NCBI GenBank assembly: GCA_001584585.1
Contig: LSYV01000011.1
Span: forward strand, 1,251,363 to 1,315,362
Direction: 5' to 3'
Source of the DNA: Gonium pectorale
Taxonomy: Eukaryota; Chlorophyta; Chlorophyceae; Chlamydomonadales; Volvocaceae
Length of the DNA stretch: 64,000 nucleotides
Notes under the pieces: model-generated
The model's database searches: none
What the model was told of the DNA's origin: nothing
What the model saw: only the letters and a program-made list of their open reading frames with translations
Shown here: piece by piece, positions 12,430 through 24,508 of the stretch
How the letters are laid out: each line of letters starts with the position of its first letter
How positions within the stretch are numbered: the first letter of the stretch is position 1
Program-made: the position numbers and the translations under genes

Positions 12430-13552
12430 CTTGCATTTGTGTGTAGGTAGTTGGGTCTATGGTGCGATGTTTGGTGTGCGCAAAAGCGAAAGGTTTTGAG
12501 CTTGTATCAGAGCGGTACGGGAAAACATGGGATACTGGTGTGGACCGCGCTGCGGGGAGGAGTGTCAGGTCTGCGCGGATAAGGACGTGTACGGGATCCG
12601 TCCGGGCACAACCCTGCCAGCTCCGTTTGTTCAACAGGAGTGGCACCTTCGACGGCCAAGAGGACGCGGCGGGGGAGACTCCGGCGCGTTCTGGGTTGAC
12701 TGTCGTTAAAGCACGGTGGGCTGCTGTTCGCGGCGGTCGCCGGTCGTCTCCGTCGCTTCGACGCATGGCGGTTTGTAGAAAGGCCACTGGTCAGTGAGTG
12801 TCTCATTTAATTTTCAATGAGATTCACTTTAGAATCCGCCGTGCATGTCCACGCGCCGAGCTTGACAGCTTTGGCTTTGCCAGGTGCGTATGTGAGCTTG
12901 CCGCGCGGTAGGATGCTGCCCCCGGCGGCACTGCATTTGCGAGACTTTCCCCTCAACGCAGACCGGAGTAATAATATGGGGACCGCGCGTGCCATTGAGA
13001 GACAGGCGAAGCGGCTGGTAACCAAGGTAACCCTTAGCCCACATGAGCATGAGGCAAAACGAGCCGGGTAATTTGGCCGGAATGTGCGTGCTGATTACGG
13101 CAGTTACTGTTGATCTAAGGCTCCAAACAATTGTACTTTGTCGGGTAGAACCGCGAATATATGCGTCTGCCTGGGGTCGGTGTTGGAGCACAGTAACACA
13201 TGTAACGAAGATACGGTAAGGAGGCAGAGTTCGTGCGAGCATTCTACGTGCAGCCGCGGCCCAGCCCAACTCCGCAATAAAAGACATCCAAATCATATGC
13301 ACAGAGGACACGCGATGAATTGAGCGATCCGCTGGGGAATCGACTGTGTGTTCGTAAGAATTACGGCAAGTAGGTTTGTGTCTTAGCGACCCTTGAGCAG
13401 TGTATTGAAGCCTAAGCGGTAAAATGCTCATCATGCAGACATTCACTGCCCTTGTACGTGTTTCCTAGCCAGAATGGCTCCCCCAGGCCTGCGCCTGGGC
13501 TAGCTTCCTTACAAGCTCATTGTACTGTATTTGGGTTGCTTTTTCTACAAAT
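12430..13552. other. Intergenic, no gene seen
   Basis: This holds the 3' flank of the mTERF gene and the promoter side of the MATH gene. Frames on both strands are short and unsupported. Local AT content rises around 12780-13400. Confidence 0.45.
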
Positions 13553-16500
13553 ATGGCCGCGAATATGGCAATGTTCGCAGCGCTGTTATTCGTAACTTTC
13601 GTTGCCCTGGGCAGCCAGCAGTCTCAGCCTTATGACCCGGAAGCTGTGGAGCGTCTTCTTCACCGCAAGAACAATGCGGTGCTGGAGCAAACGGGACTCG
13701 GCTCTCAGGGCACGAAACTGGCATTGGTGGGCCGAGACGACGACGACAGCCCCTTTCTTGCCTCGTACTCGGTGCGCAATGCTGAGGCCGAAGCCGGGGT
13801 CTGGCCTGAGTCCAGTGGTAACCGGAGGTTAACTGTCTCCCGCAGTGGACGATTGATGCATACGAGAGCCGGAACGAAAGAAGGCTTGATTCGCCAGTCT
13901 TTAGGGCGGCAGCGACGCTCTGGTAAGCCCAACCGCTTTTGTTGGTCTCGGGCTTTCCCTTGCGCTTACGGCTGGACTTGCGGAAGCGCACTCTGAGCGG
14001 CAATAGAAGCGATGCAAATTCTGATCTCGCAGGCAGCTGATGCTCTACCCGCAAGGTGATGACGGGCACAAAGGCTATATCAGCCTTTACATAGGCGCCA
14101 CCTTGGCCCCACACTGGGGCCCACACGAGGCGGTGCACAGTTCGTGGCGCTTCACAGGTGGGCGGCCGTTGGGCTTGTGTGCAATTGCCAAGCGTGCTCA
14201 TATCCAACCGTGTCGCTCGCGAAGCAGAGTTTACTGTGATTATCTTGTCGTCATAGGTATCCACGCGACTATCATACTCTCGTTATGGCACGCATTGTTT
14301 GTACGAATCACCTACATTCACCCGTTGGTCCTTACCCTACGCGCAGTACTGAACGCCCGGGGCACGCGCCCGCACATCGTGCAAGGTATGCTTAGACACC
14401 GCCGGCGTCTATGAGTAAACATGCGTCAAACTCTGCCGAAGACCACCGCTACCGGTCCATGCCTAAGGCCAAAGCCCTTTCTTTCCCTATCCTTTTCCCG
14501 CCTTCCTGTGCCGCCCTCCGCCCAGAGGCGAACCACAACTTCAGCCGCTTCTCTACCAATTGGGGCTTTAACAAGCTTACGCTGCGCAGCTCCCTCCTGG
14601 ACCCCGCGGAGGGCTGGCTCGACGAGCACAGCAAGCTGCAGCTGCGGGTGGATGTGCGCCACGTGAGTAGCCTCGCAGCCAGGGGCGCACCATGCAAAGA
14701 CTATACACGGAAATGAAGCTGCTCACAGCCTGAACTTGCCTGATGGGCACTCACCTGCGTACATCGTGACAAATGACTGCACGAAAATGGTTGCGGACGC
14801 CGGCCTTTGTACGACACCTGGCTCATCTGTACAGGTGGAGCCGTACTGGGTGGACTATGCGGGCATTGAGCGGCAGCACTTCGACACGGTGCGGTCGAGC
14901 GTGGCCCTGTGGAGCGAGATGCAGGGCCTGGGCGTGAAGGACCTCATGGTGACGTACTCGATAACCGACGACGGCCATTCGAGGTAGGGCCGGGGCCGGG
15001 GTAGGGCCGGGCTGTTGGGATACACGGCATGGGGGCTCCCAGGAGCCTGCCCAGATGCCTTGCGTCGCCTTACGCATGCCAAACAGCCGTGCGACCTCAC
15101 GTCTTGCTATCTCGGAGCGCGTCTTGAGACATCTCGCCTCGAATTGAGCCAGCTCGTAGCGGCGCTGTGATTCCTTCTGATGCGGGACCTGTGGGGCCCG
15201 CGGTTGCGCTCAGTGTTTCCGTTACACATAACAACTCTCCATGTTTGCACACTGGATACAGGATTGGTTACAACCTGAAAGGCCAGTTCTACAACTCAGC
15301 CGCCGAGCTGCGTGCCGCACTGGCAGCACAGTCGGAGACCCTTCGCAGTTTTTTCACCTCGAAGGGAGCGGGCCGAGGCTTGGCGGACGGTAGCGGCGGC
15401 GCAAACCATAGGCGCGCTGCTGCCTTCAACCCAGGGGGGGCCCGCACAGGCAGGACCGGGAGCAGCAGCCAGGGCGACGGACAGTCCCATGGGTCTGGGC
15501 AGTGGAGCGCGACGGCCGGAGACGTAGCAGCCGCGGCCACGACCGCTGTCAGCGCCGGCAGCCCAATAGACCACCACGGCTCCCTTTTCACCGTCGGGCT
15601 GAGCGCAATCAACAGCCTTGATGCATCCGCAAGCAGCAGTGTGATCGGCGGGGAAGCGTCGCCTGGCGTCCTCAGCTCGCTGGCGGGCCGACTGACGTCC
15701 CTGTTAGGCGGCTACCTGACGACACCCGTTGCGGTCGGGGGCGTGGCCTACCTGGCGGTCGCGGTGGCGGTGCAGCTGCGGCGCTGGTCCTCCACGAGAG
15801 CGAGTGCCACCAAGGTTTGGCAGGGGCGGCTCAGAGTGCGGTGCATGCGACCTCGTAAACGATCTGGGGCGGGTGTGGACGTTAAGCGCAGCGCAGGGGG
15901 GGGCATGTAGCCCTGCTTCTGTACATTGCGGCACATGCATGCCGCTCTGCTGTGTTGAAAAGGAAAACGCATACGACGTCGTGTGTCCTGATCCTGCCAC
16001 CTTTGCCGCTCGTGCTGCGTCCAGGGTGGGAGGATGGCGGACGGCGGCCGCAGGCCCAAGTCCGGCGGAGGCGGCGGCTCCCCTAAACCTGGTGCGTGGC
16101 AGCGTTACAGCAATATACGGACTTGCAGCCTTGAATCCAGACCTCCGGCCACAGCTTTATGGCCGCAAGTGTCCCATGCTGAATCTGCTGGTAAACCTCT
16201 TCTACGTGTCACGTCGCCGTCATGTAGCAGGTTGACACACGAGGCCTTGTACTATCCCCCATGTGTGCAGGGCCCAAGCCGCGCCAGCCTAAGGCCAAGC
16301 CCAGGGGCCTCCCTGGCCAGCATGGTGCCCACCTGGTGCCACACCCTCTGCCCTCAACACCGCAGCTTCACACTGCCGCTGTGACCACTACGCCTGCGCA
16401 GCCCAAGCGGCCATACCCGATGCAGATCACCACCTTCCAGCACCCCGCAGGCTCTGCGCAGGCGCAGGCCGACGTCCGCGCCAGCGCCGCTCCCAGCTCT

Positions 16501-19500
16501 CGCGCCCCAGCCGCCCCAGGACGTGCAGCCCCTTGCGACGCTGGCAGTAGCGGTGCTCGCAGCTCCGCGGCCCCTGGCGGCGGTGCCACGCAGCCGCCCT
16601 CTTCGTGCACGAGTTCGCTCCGTCAGCGGCAGCAGCAGCGACCTGGGCCAGGCGATTCAGGCAGCGCGGCGGGCGGGCCTTCCCCAACGTCAAACAGGAC
16701 AGCGGCCTCAAGACCTGCGGCTGGGCTTGAGGCATCAGCCGCTCAAGCGACGGAGCACAACGCTGCCGCCGTTGCGCCGTTCCGCCACGACGCGAGGCCC
16801 GGCCCCGGCCGTGCGGGGGGCTCCGAAACGGGGGTAACGGGGGTCTCGGCGAGCGCCAGTAGCTCCTCCTCGGGCCCCACCAGCCTGGATCCTGCCCTGC
16901 CGCCACTCAGGAGCGGCTCGTTTGGCGGCTCCACCCTTCAGTCGCAGCAGTCTGACGCCTGGGGCTCGTCGGAGTCGCCCGCACGGAGTGCCAGTTCCGA
17001 GCTGGCCGCCGTTGGGCCGTCTGGCGGCACGGCCTCAGCTGGCAGAATCACAAGCATGTGCCCCGGAGCCGCCCGGGTGCCTCAACGCCCCGCTGATGTG
17101 TGCAGCGGCAGCAGCTCGAGCGGGATGGAAGCTCTGCCGCCGCTGCCCGTGGCGCCGGTGAAGGCCTGGCATGCAGCGCCTGCCGCTGCGGCCGACCAAG
17201 TGACGGCCCCGGAGTCCCTGACCACCCCGTCGACGTGCGCGTCCCCGCTGGTACAGGCCTTTGGCCTCGGCGACCCACTGTGGCAGGTGCAGCAGCAGCC
17301 GGCGCTTGACGGGACCGTGATGGGGCTGGAGCTCGCTGGCTCGTTGCAGCCCTTCTTCGAGCGCCGGCTGCAGCAGCGGCTGAGCCTCAGCTGCGGAGGG
17401 GCTGGGAGCCGCGCCGGCGGCAGCGCCGGCGCCGGCTCCAGCGGTGGGGGGTGCGGGAACGTCGGTGGCGGGTGCATCCTGCTCCCCACGACGTCCTCAC
17501 TCCCGCTGGCCGTGGATGGACGCTGCGTGCTGCAGGGAGTTGCCGCACCCGTAGCCGCTCCGACCAGCAGAGCAAACGGCCCCGCTGGCGTGGGTGCGGA
17601 GGATGACGAGGACGACGAGCTCAACAGCTCGCTGCCGGCCCGGGTGGCCAATTCCCTGCTTGATGCTGCCGCCCGGGAGGACGATGAGCACGAGCTCGAG
17701 CGCCGGATGGGCAGCAGCGGCGGTGCTGCGGCCTTCGCGAGCAGCAGCAGCGGAGGGCTCGTCCCTGGCAACTGCCTGGGCAGTTGGCCTGGTGCCCCGG
17801 CTAACACGCACACTGTGCGTGTTGACGGGCACGGTGTTGTGCTCCCTGGGCATGAGCACGCGGATGGCCTGTCCCTTTCCGTGTCGCTGCAAGGGGCAGC
17901 TGGCGCAGCGGTGTCGCCTGCCTGTCCCGTCCCCGTCGACCCACAGCCCTCCAGTTCCACGGACGCGCGGCAGGTCGCGGGCTCCAGGCAATCGGCTGCA
18001 CTTCCGGGTTCGCCCGGACGGCACGTCAGAGGCAAGGGCAGGGCAATGCCCAAGGTGCCAGCGCATGTGGCGTCCCCGCACCCGCGATCGCCTCCGGCGG
18101 CTGCAGAAAGGGGTGGGCTGGGCGTCCAGCGGCCGGCACCGCTCGCAGCGGCAGCTGCGGTCGCGCAAGGTGATGCCCCAGCCGGCCGAGGAGCCGTAGA
18201 CCTGCAACCGGCTCTGGCGCCCCGGGCAGCCGAAGGCACCCGCGCCCTGGACACCGTGAGCAGCGCCGCGCCCCCGCTGCGGCGCACCTGGTGGTGGTCC
18301 TGGAGCCGCCAGGCCGCCTCGTGTGCAGCCGTCCCCGCAGCCGCCGACGGACCCGCGACGGGGCTGGCCCTTCCGCCGGGGCTCCGGTCGCTGCAGCGCC
18401 TTGCGGCGCAGCAGGCAGCGGTCACGCTCATCGCCATCGCGCGCGGCCTGCTACTGCTGGCGGCCAGCATCGTGGACCAGGACGCCGTCGCCACCGGGGT
18501 CGTTGCGGGCGCAGCCCCAGACGCGGGCATTGCGAACGGCGGCCCCGCTCCGGCTGCGACGCCTGCCTCGCCCGGCGCTGTAGCCTCCGCCGGTTCCAGT
18601 TCCGGTCCAGCGGGTCGCGTGCGACAGGCGGAAGGGCACGGGGAGGACCCGGTGGAGGACTGTGCAGGAGCCGGCTCGGAGGACCACGCGGCCGGCAGCA
18701 GCAGCTGGGCCAGCCGGAGCAGCAGTGGCTGCGGCGGCAGCCTGCATGACGTCGCCAGCGGGTGCTTGGGCGTTGGGCAGGAGTCCAAGGCGGCGATCGG
18801 GCCGGCCGCCGGGGCTCTGGCGTGCAGCCCCTCGGCGCTGCTCGCTGGCAGCTCCCCGTGGCTGAGCGTGCCCGACCTGGACCTAGGACCCGTTGCAGCT
18901 GCTATCGCCGAAGCCGCAGCAGCAGCGGCTGCGCCGCCGGGCGGTGAGCTGCTGTTTCGACACGCCGGGTCCCGCCTTGCGGCGTCAGCGACCCCCCGCT
19001 CGCTGTCAGCCGCGGTCGCTGCAGCGCAGCCGCTCGACCCCATCGCAGCCGGCACGCAGACCGCTGCGCTGGGCGGCCTTTCATGCGGCGCATGGGGCGC
19101 TTGGGGCCTGGGCGGTGCCGGCGGTGGCGGGAGCGGCGGTGCTGGTGCCACGAGCGTCAACGCTCTGTGCGAGGGCGTGCGCCTGTGGCCGAACCCATGG
19201 AGCCAGCCGCAGACGGCCCAGTCGACCTTTCCGCCGCCCGACCCGGGGTCTGCGTTTGGGCCACCGTTTGGGCTGGACCAGCAGCCGCTGCTGGAGGAGC
19301 TTCGCTGCAAGGTGAGGACAGAGCGACAGACCTGGTCCGGCCTTGCTGGCAAGAGTACCGTATGGCGGGTTCGGCCCCGTAGACTTGATGCAACTCTGCT
19401 GCCTCAAGGTTGAGCAGGTTCCGCCGTTGCGAAATTTGCGAGGTCTTTGCGGTTCCCTCCACAGACGGAACCGGCGCACCGGTGTCGTTGGCGGCTCAAT

Positions 19501-19806
19501 CAGTCCCGTTCTCAGCTTCCGCCTATGTGAATGCAGGGCCGTACGTGCGGCTGTTTCCGTACCGTTTGACCCCAACGCCGGTCCCTCACCCCAACGCGTT
19601 CGCACCCGCCTCCGCCGCCGCAGATCTGCCTGCTCCGCCTTGCCGAGTGCGGGTTTGTGCATCTCGACGGCATCTGCCTGGCAGCCTGCTCCGCGTGCGC
19701 CTCCGTCGCGTTGGCGAGCGACCCGCAGCCGCGCTGCCCTGCCTGCCACAGGCCGGCGGCGACCGCGCTCATGGTTCGGACTACTCCCCATTCGCTGCAG
19801 GAGTGA
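13553..19806 (+). CDS. Membrane MATH-domain protein with C-terminal RING-like finger
   Basis: Supported exons after the first are 14037-14157, 14347-14385, 14526-14662, 14835-14983, 15262-15814, 16025-16091, 16271-19311 and 19624-19806. All join in phase and encode 1429 aa. Exon 1 begins at 13553 with a clear signal peptide (MFAALLFVTFVALG core), but its donor to exon 2 is not resolved. Exons 2-4 spell a MATH/TRAF-type fold: LYPQGDDGHKGYISLYI, WRFTVLNARG, then FSRFSTNWGFNKL and GWLDEHSKLQLRVDV. A single membrane segment (PVAVGGVAYLAVAVAVQL) sits near 15725-15780, followed by basic residues. About 1000 residues of Ala/Gly/Ser/Pro-rich linker follow. The last exon joins CKIC to a RING-like set: C-x2-C, C-x3-H, C-x3-C, C-x2-C (RCPACHR). 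The likely role is a membrane ubiquitin ligase with a lumenal MATH sensor; that is inference. Confidence 0.72.
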
Positions 19807-22215
19807 GGCGACTGGCTGGGGCATCGGAGTCGTATTCTTTGCCGCGGCGCCGAGCGACCCCCCAATGTGGGAGGGTTATGACGCGCTGTTCGTTGTAGCC
19901 AGTGTGCTCTGTATAAGTGTGCCCAGTTTTCGAGTTCGCTCATCCCAATACGGCTGTACAGCTATGGTATGGCGGGGGATCATTCATGCTCGTAGTTTGT
20001 GCCGGTGCCGGCGCTGAGGGCGCATCCGCACTGTGCCGGTGCCGTACGACATGGCACATGGCTCGAGCGAGCGCGCTTGGTGCAGTGTTTCTATCACGGC
20101 GCGCCTACACCGGCGTTTGCTGGGGCTCCATGCGTTTACCTTGTGTTTGGCGGCTGCCAGTCGCAGCCAGCGAAGGATGAGCACCGCGGGCGGCTTGTGG
20201 CATTGGGCGGGTTTCGGGAGAGGATTGGCAAGGCATGCCTGCGTATGCTCTGGAGACCTGCAGGGTTGCTGAGGATTCATAGTAGTTCAGCGGTTTGAAG
20301 TGTCATCGCGGAAAGGTTGGGCTGGGCGGAAGCTGCGACATACGTGTAGAGGCATTGCACCCGTGTGCTCCAGGGCATGGCGTCTCGAACGTCTGTGTCA
20401 TAGTGAGAACCACGGGTATATGTGAGCAACTTCGCGTGCCCCGGGGCAGCGCCACTGCGTCCAGGCTGTCGACGACTCTACTGCTGTGTTCCGTTCCAGC
20501 AGCCTGCCATGGCTACTTGACCGTGTATTTCTATGTGTGTATTTTTACGCCCGACCACCTGATACGGTTTGACAGAGCGTCAGTATGGTGGCGTCGGGGC
20601 CGCACTGCTGTGTCAGAGGGTGGTGCGTCGGGCCTACGGAATGCACTCCAATCGCATGCCACGAGGTCACGTGCACGGCCGTGTACCTGTGCAAGCGCCA
20701 CGTATGGGGCTGTCATGCCTTTGAACCTGTGTACAAGGCTGAGGCGAGTTCACAATATATCACTAATCACGTCATCAGGGTGGATGCCGCTGAGGAGCCG
20801 CGTGCACATTAGATTCTGTTGCCCCGTTGCTACGCAGTTTGGCGGCAACTGCCCAATCCGCATTACAGCTGAGGCAGGTATCTTGCCTGGGGCAGCTTAG
20901 GGTAAGCTGGCTGTAAATATGGCCTTATATGTTCCGTTTTACTGGCATTCGCTGGGGCGTCTGTCCAGCCATGAGGCAAGGGCAAATACTGAACATCATT
21001 GCACAACACTATTGGTGCGCCACCCCGGTAACGCACGTCCAAACAAGGGCGACCCGCTTCCACGGAAGGGACCCCGCCAACTCTGTCCGCATGCCGCGGG
21101 GCCGTTCTTGACAGCCCCAACCGCCTTCACCGCCGATACCCAGCCAGGTTTCCACTGAGTCAATGCGGTCAGCTTGCGCATCTCATTATAAACGACACGA
21201 TGCTCAAGATTGAGGCACCCAAAGCCGCGACGAGTCCAGCGCAGCGGTTAGTACATATAAGGCATGGCAAGGCGGGTAAGGCGAGTGAGCTGCTGGGCCC
21301 TCCCGTCCAAGCGGCGGTCCCATGGCCATGCACGCCGTACCGGCAACGGGTACGGCGTGCCGCAGTTTAGACGGCGCATTGTTCGTCGACGTGCCAGCGT
21401 ACTGGCCGCAAACGTGCCACCGACAGGGCACGCATAAGCGCGCAGGGCCGCTGCGAGCACTGTCGTAGATATGGCCCGTACAATACGTGGCCCGCCAGGG
21501 TGTACGGCATGCCCGGCCGTCGCCCGCCTTGGGTGCACTTGCCCTCGCGTGTCATCAGCGTACACGGAATGACTCCACCACGCGCCGTAGCAGGGCCTCC
21601 TTCTCCTTGTTGAACTGGTCGGAGCGGGAGCTGAGTGCCCGCGGCGATGGGATGGACAGGGCAGGGAGTGCGAGGGGGGAGAGGTGCAAGCAGAGTGGTA
21701 AGAGCCGGCGGCTGAGAGTTCAAGTGGGTCCGAGACGGGTCGTCGGAGCTGCGGGGCGTCGGGTCTGCCCGCCCCCCTCAATCCCTGAGCCCGCTCCCCT
21801 CAATCCCGAGCGGAGGCGCATGTCACGCTTGGCAGTGGGCTGGGGGCCGTACAAGGCAGGAAAGCGCGGCACCCGGGGCCGGCCGAGAGCAGCATTCGGG
21901 CCGAAGGGTGAAGCGGTTCGTGATTTTCTCCGGTTTCCCAGCTGACGAGCCGTTATTGGCCGCCCAGCGCGGATCCCTGTGCATCTAGCCATGGCAGCCG
22001 GGCTCACCCTGCTGCGGTTCTCGCTCCACCCATGTGCATCCCTCCCTCAACCGCTAGTACCAGAGCATACGTCCCTAGTGCGCGCGCCCCTAGTTGAGAG
22101 CGCTCAAGTGTGTCCCCTAAACCCTGAGCCCCTCTCTAACGTTCGGGTCCGGGAAGCACACGCTACATAAATTAGCTCAGTGCAACCGCCTTATTTTCGT
22201 CTGACCCCGCAATGC
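19807..22215. other. Intergenic, no gene seen
   Basis: Convergent 3' flanks of the MATH-RING gene (plus) and the PsbP-domain gene (minus). Composition fluctuates and contains several short inverted GC-rich motifs, for example CCGTACCGGCAACGGGTACG near 21340. I found no exon chain on either strand. Confidence 0.45.
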
Positions 22216-24508
22216 TCACTTCCGCACAAACTTTGTGGGGCTGCGTGACCCGGCAGGGCCGCACCTGGCGTTGAGGGTGTACACCAACCCGCGCTTCACC
22301 GTCGCCACCGCAAAGTTCTTGCGGCGGATCTGGTAGCCGCTCCGCGTGACCGTTTCAGACGGGAACTCCAGGTACAAATACTCCTGCGAGGGCAGCACAG
22401 GGTGAGTGCGGGTGCGGGACGCATGCAATCTTGCCGCACGCAGACGACGGCTGTCCGTGCGCTCCCTGGGCCCTTGTGAAGCCCCTGCACTGCCCCTACA
22501 CTGCACGAGCGCATCGCAACACCGCGAAACATCCTCGTAAACGGACTGCCATCCTTACCTTGCCGTCCACTTGCTCCGTGCGCGTCTTGACCTTGCTGGC
22601 TGGCGGCAGCAGAAGCTTGTCGTCCTATAGGCCACAGGGGGCGCATTCCGGGGTGACGGTGAGCGGGCGGCAAGCCTGGCTGTAGTCGGAAGCCGGCGGT
22701 CGCCAGCGGCAGGTTCACCCTCCATGTCTCATGGGTAGGATTGCAACAACCGTTACGCTGCCAACAGGCCCGGGGCAGGGAAGGGCACTGTGCGGGAGGG
22801 GATCATGGAAGTCAGGCGCAGAGGCGACGGGACGGCGACACGAAGACGAGGGGTTGGCTGCAAGGCCATGCGCCCATGTCCAGCATTCCACGTGTTGCCG
22901 TGTGCGGTGCAGTCACGTACGGCAGCACATCGGTGCGCGCGGTGAGCGTGGCGCCATAAGACCCTGTACTTAACTCGAAGCAGTATGCATAGCAGTAAAC
23001 GCTCCTTCACCGCAGCAGTATACACTGCAGTACACTTTCTTACTTATCAAACAACACGCAGCTAAATGCATAGCACCGGTCAACGCAGGCTGGGCGCCAA
23101 GAGCCGCGAGGTGGTAGTCGCCCACCTGTTGTCCAGAGCCCGCGCCCGGAACCACGGCGGCCGAGACTGCTGCCCCTTGCAGGTCCCCGTCTGCCGGCAG
23201 CGGGAGAACCTCCACACTCAGCTTGTCCGCCGTGTTGAAGTCTGCGCGACACAGCGGGCGCCGTCGCGCCACAGGCGCCATGGGGTCGATGCCAGTCAGG
23301 CATGCGCGCGAGGGAACCCGCCAAACACACACGTGTACTCAAAGACGCCGTTAGCAAGCTTGGACATAGTTACGGCATGTAAGTGGCAGCATGCAGATGG
23401 AGGACCTAGGGCAGGCCGTGTCATACAGAACGCTGTCCGGCACCACAAAACCGCCCCCAGCCAGCGCATCGCATCACGGTCGTGCTTCCCCGCCGCGTAG
23501 ACGCCCGGAGGGGCGGTGCCCCACACTAATTGGAGCGCACCCGAAATGTAGACCCCCTGGCGCAGGGTGTTGGGTCGCACCACCCAGCTGCGGGGGTACT
23601 CAAGAGTAAACTCCAGCTCAAAGTCGTCCTGGGAGGCAGCGGGGGGGGGGGGTACGGAGCGTGGGGCAGTCTTCCACTGTGCTGGCTGCCCCTGGAGTCT
23701 CAGGCAAAGAATACGACACAGGACAGAACCAAAACCCAGGCTAAAACCCAGAGCACGGGCGTTTGGGAGGGGGGTAAGCGCGTGGTGCTGACCCCTCAAA
23801 CCGCGGCGGAAGCGCTTCGCGCTGCAGGGCATGGCATGCGCGCGTAAAAGCATCACGCATGGGCCCGACTCGATAGACCAGTGGCGTTCGCGCTGCAGCT
23901 TTGGGCATTCAAACGTCACTGCACGCCACACGAATCACCCAACAACTCCTGACCGACCCACATCTAGAGGTTAACATTCCTAGCGTACACAGCGACGTTC
24001 ACGCCTTGTTCTGCCCGCCGGTGTGCTGGCCTGGTGCCATGATCTGCTCGCTCCATAAGCCACACAGGACCACCATCAACCAGCAGCAGGCGAACCGGTG
24101 GGGACTTATCGCAAGTCACCGAACCGACCGCACGCGCAGAGCGACTAGCACGGTAGTGTCTTCCCTTGCAACCCAGTCGCCAGGGAATACCCACCAGCAG
24201 CTTGAAACCGGAGGAGCCAGGCAGCTTGGGCAGGCCGTAGCCTGCCAGGACGCTGTTGATGATGGTGGTTGGGTCGTCTGGGGTGCACGAGGGGTGTCAT
24301 GCATGGGCTCACACGGAAGACGGCGATGCGGCAGCGGGGGCGAGTAAGGTCGGAGGGTACGGTCAGGGCTCCCAGGGAGGGGGACCGCGTGCCCAGGAGC
24401 TGCAGTTGCTGCTCCTTGAGGTGAACGGGACACTTGCTCCGATGGCGACCGTGCTGCGCACAGCTCAGCCAACCGCCTTTGACGCTCTGCCCCTTGTAAG
24501 CAACGCAT
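22216..24508 (-). CDS. PsbP-domain protein, probably thylakoid lumen
   Basis: PsbP-family proteins are lumenal extrinsic factors of photosystem II or related assembly factors. Five 3' exons join in phase on the minus strand: 24277-24195, 23628-23541, 23241-23126, 22624-22559 and 22383-22216. They give 173 residues ending at the stop at 22216-22218. The chain reads GSSGFKLLDDFELEFTLEYP, then GVYISDFNTADKLSVEVLPL, VKTRTEQVDGK, EYLYLEFPSETVTRSGYQIR and RKNFAVATVKRGLVYTLNAR. This matches the order of PsbP strands (YPxxW, D/NxxDxLSV, dGxxYxYLE, FAVAxVxxxxLYTLN). The first exon is uncertain. An ATG at 24508 opens a basic, Ser/Ala/Pro-rich leader that fits a transit peptide and ends in a GTGAGC donor at 24312. 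That would leave an intron of only 35 nt, so another leader exon is possible. Whether it is PsbP itself or a PPL/PPD paralogue cannot be told; the LNARCG end suggests a paralogue. Confidence 0.8.

Noticed and set aside
17082..19352. 756-codon minus-strand open frame
   Set aside because: Shadow of the large MATH-RING linker exon. The plus frame links in phase to a MATH domain on one side and a RING-like finger on the other, while this one links to nothing.
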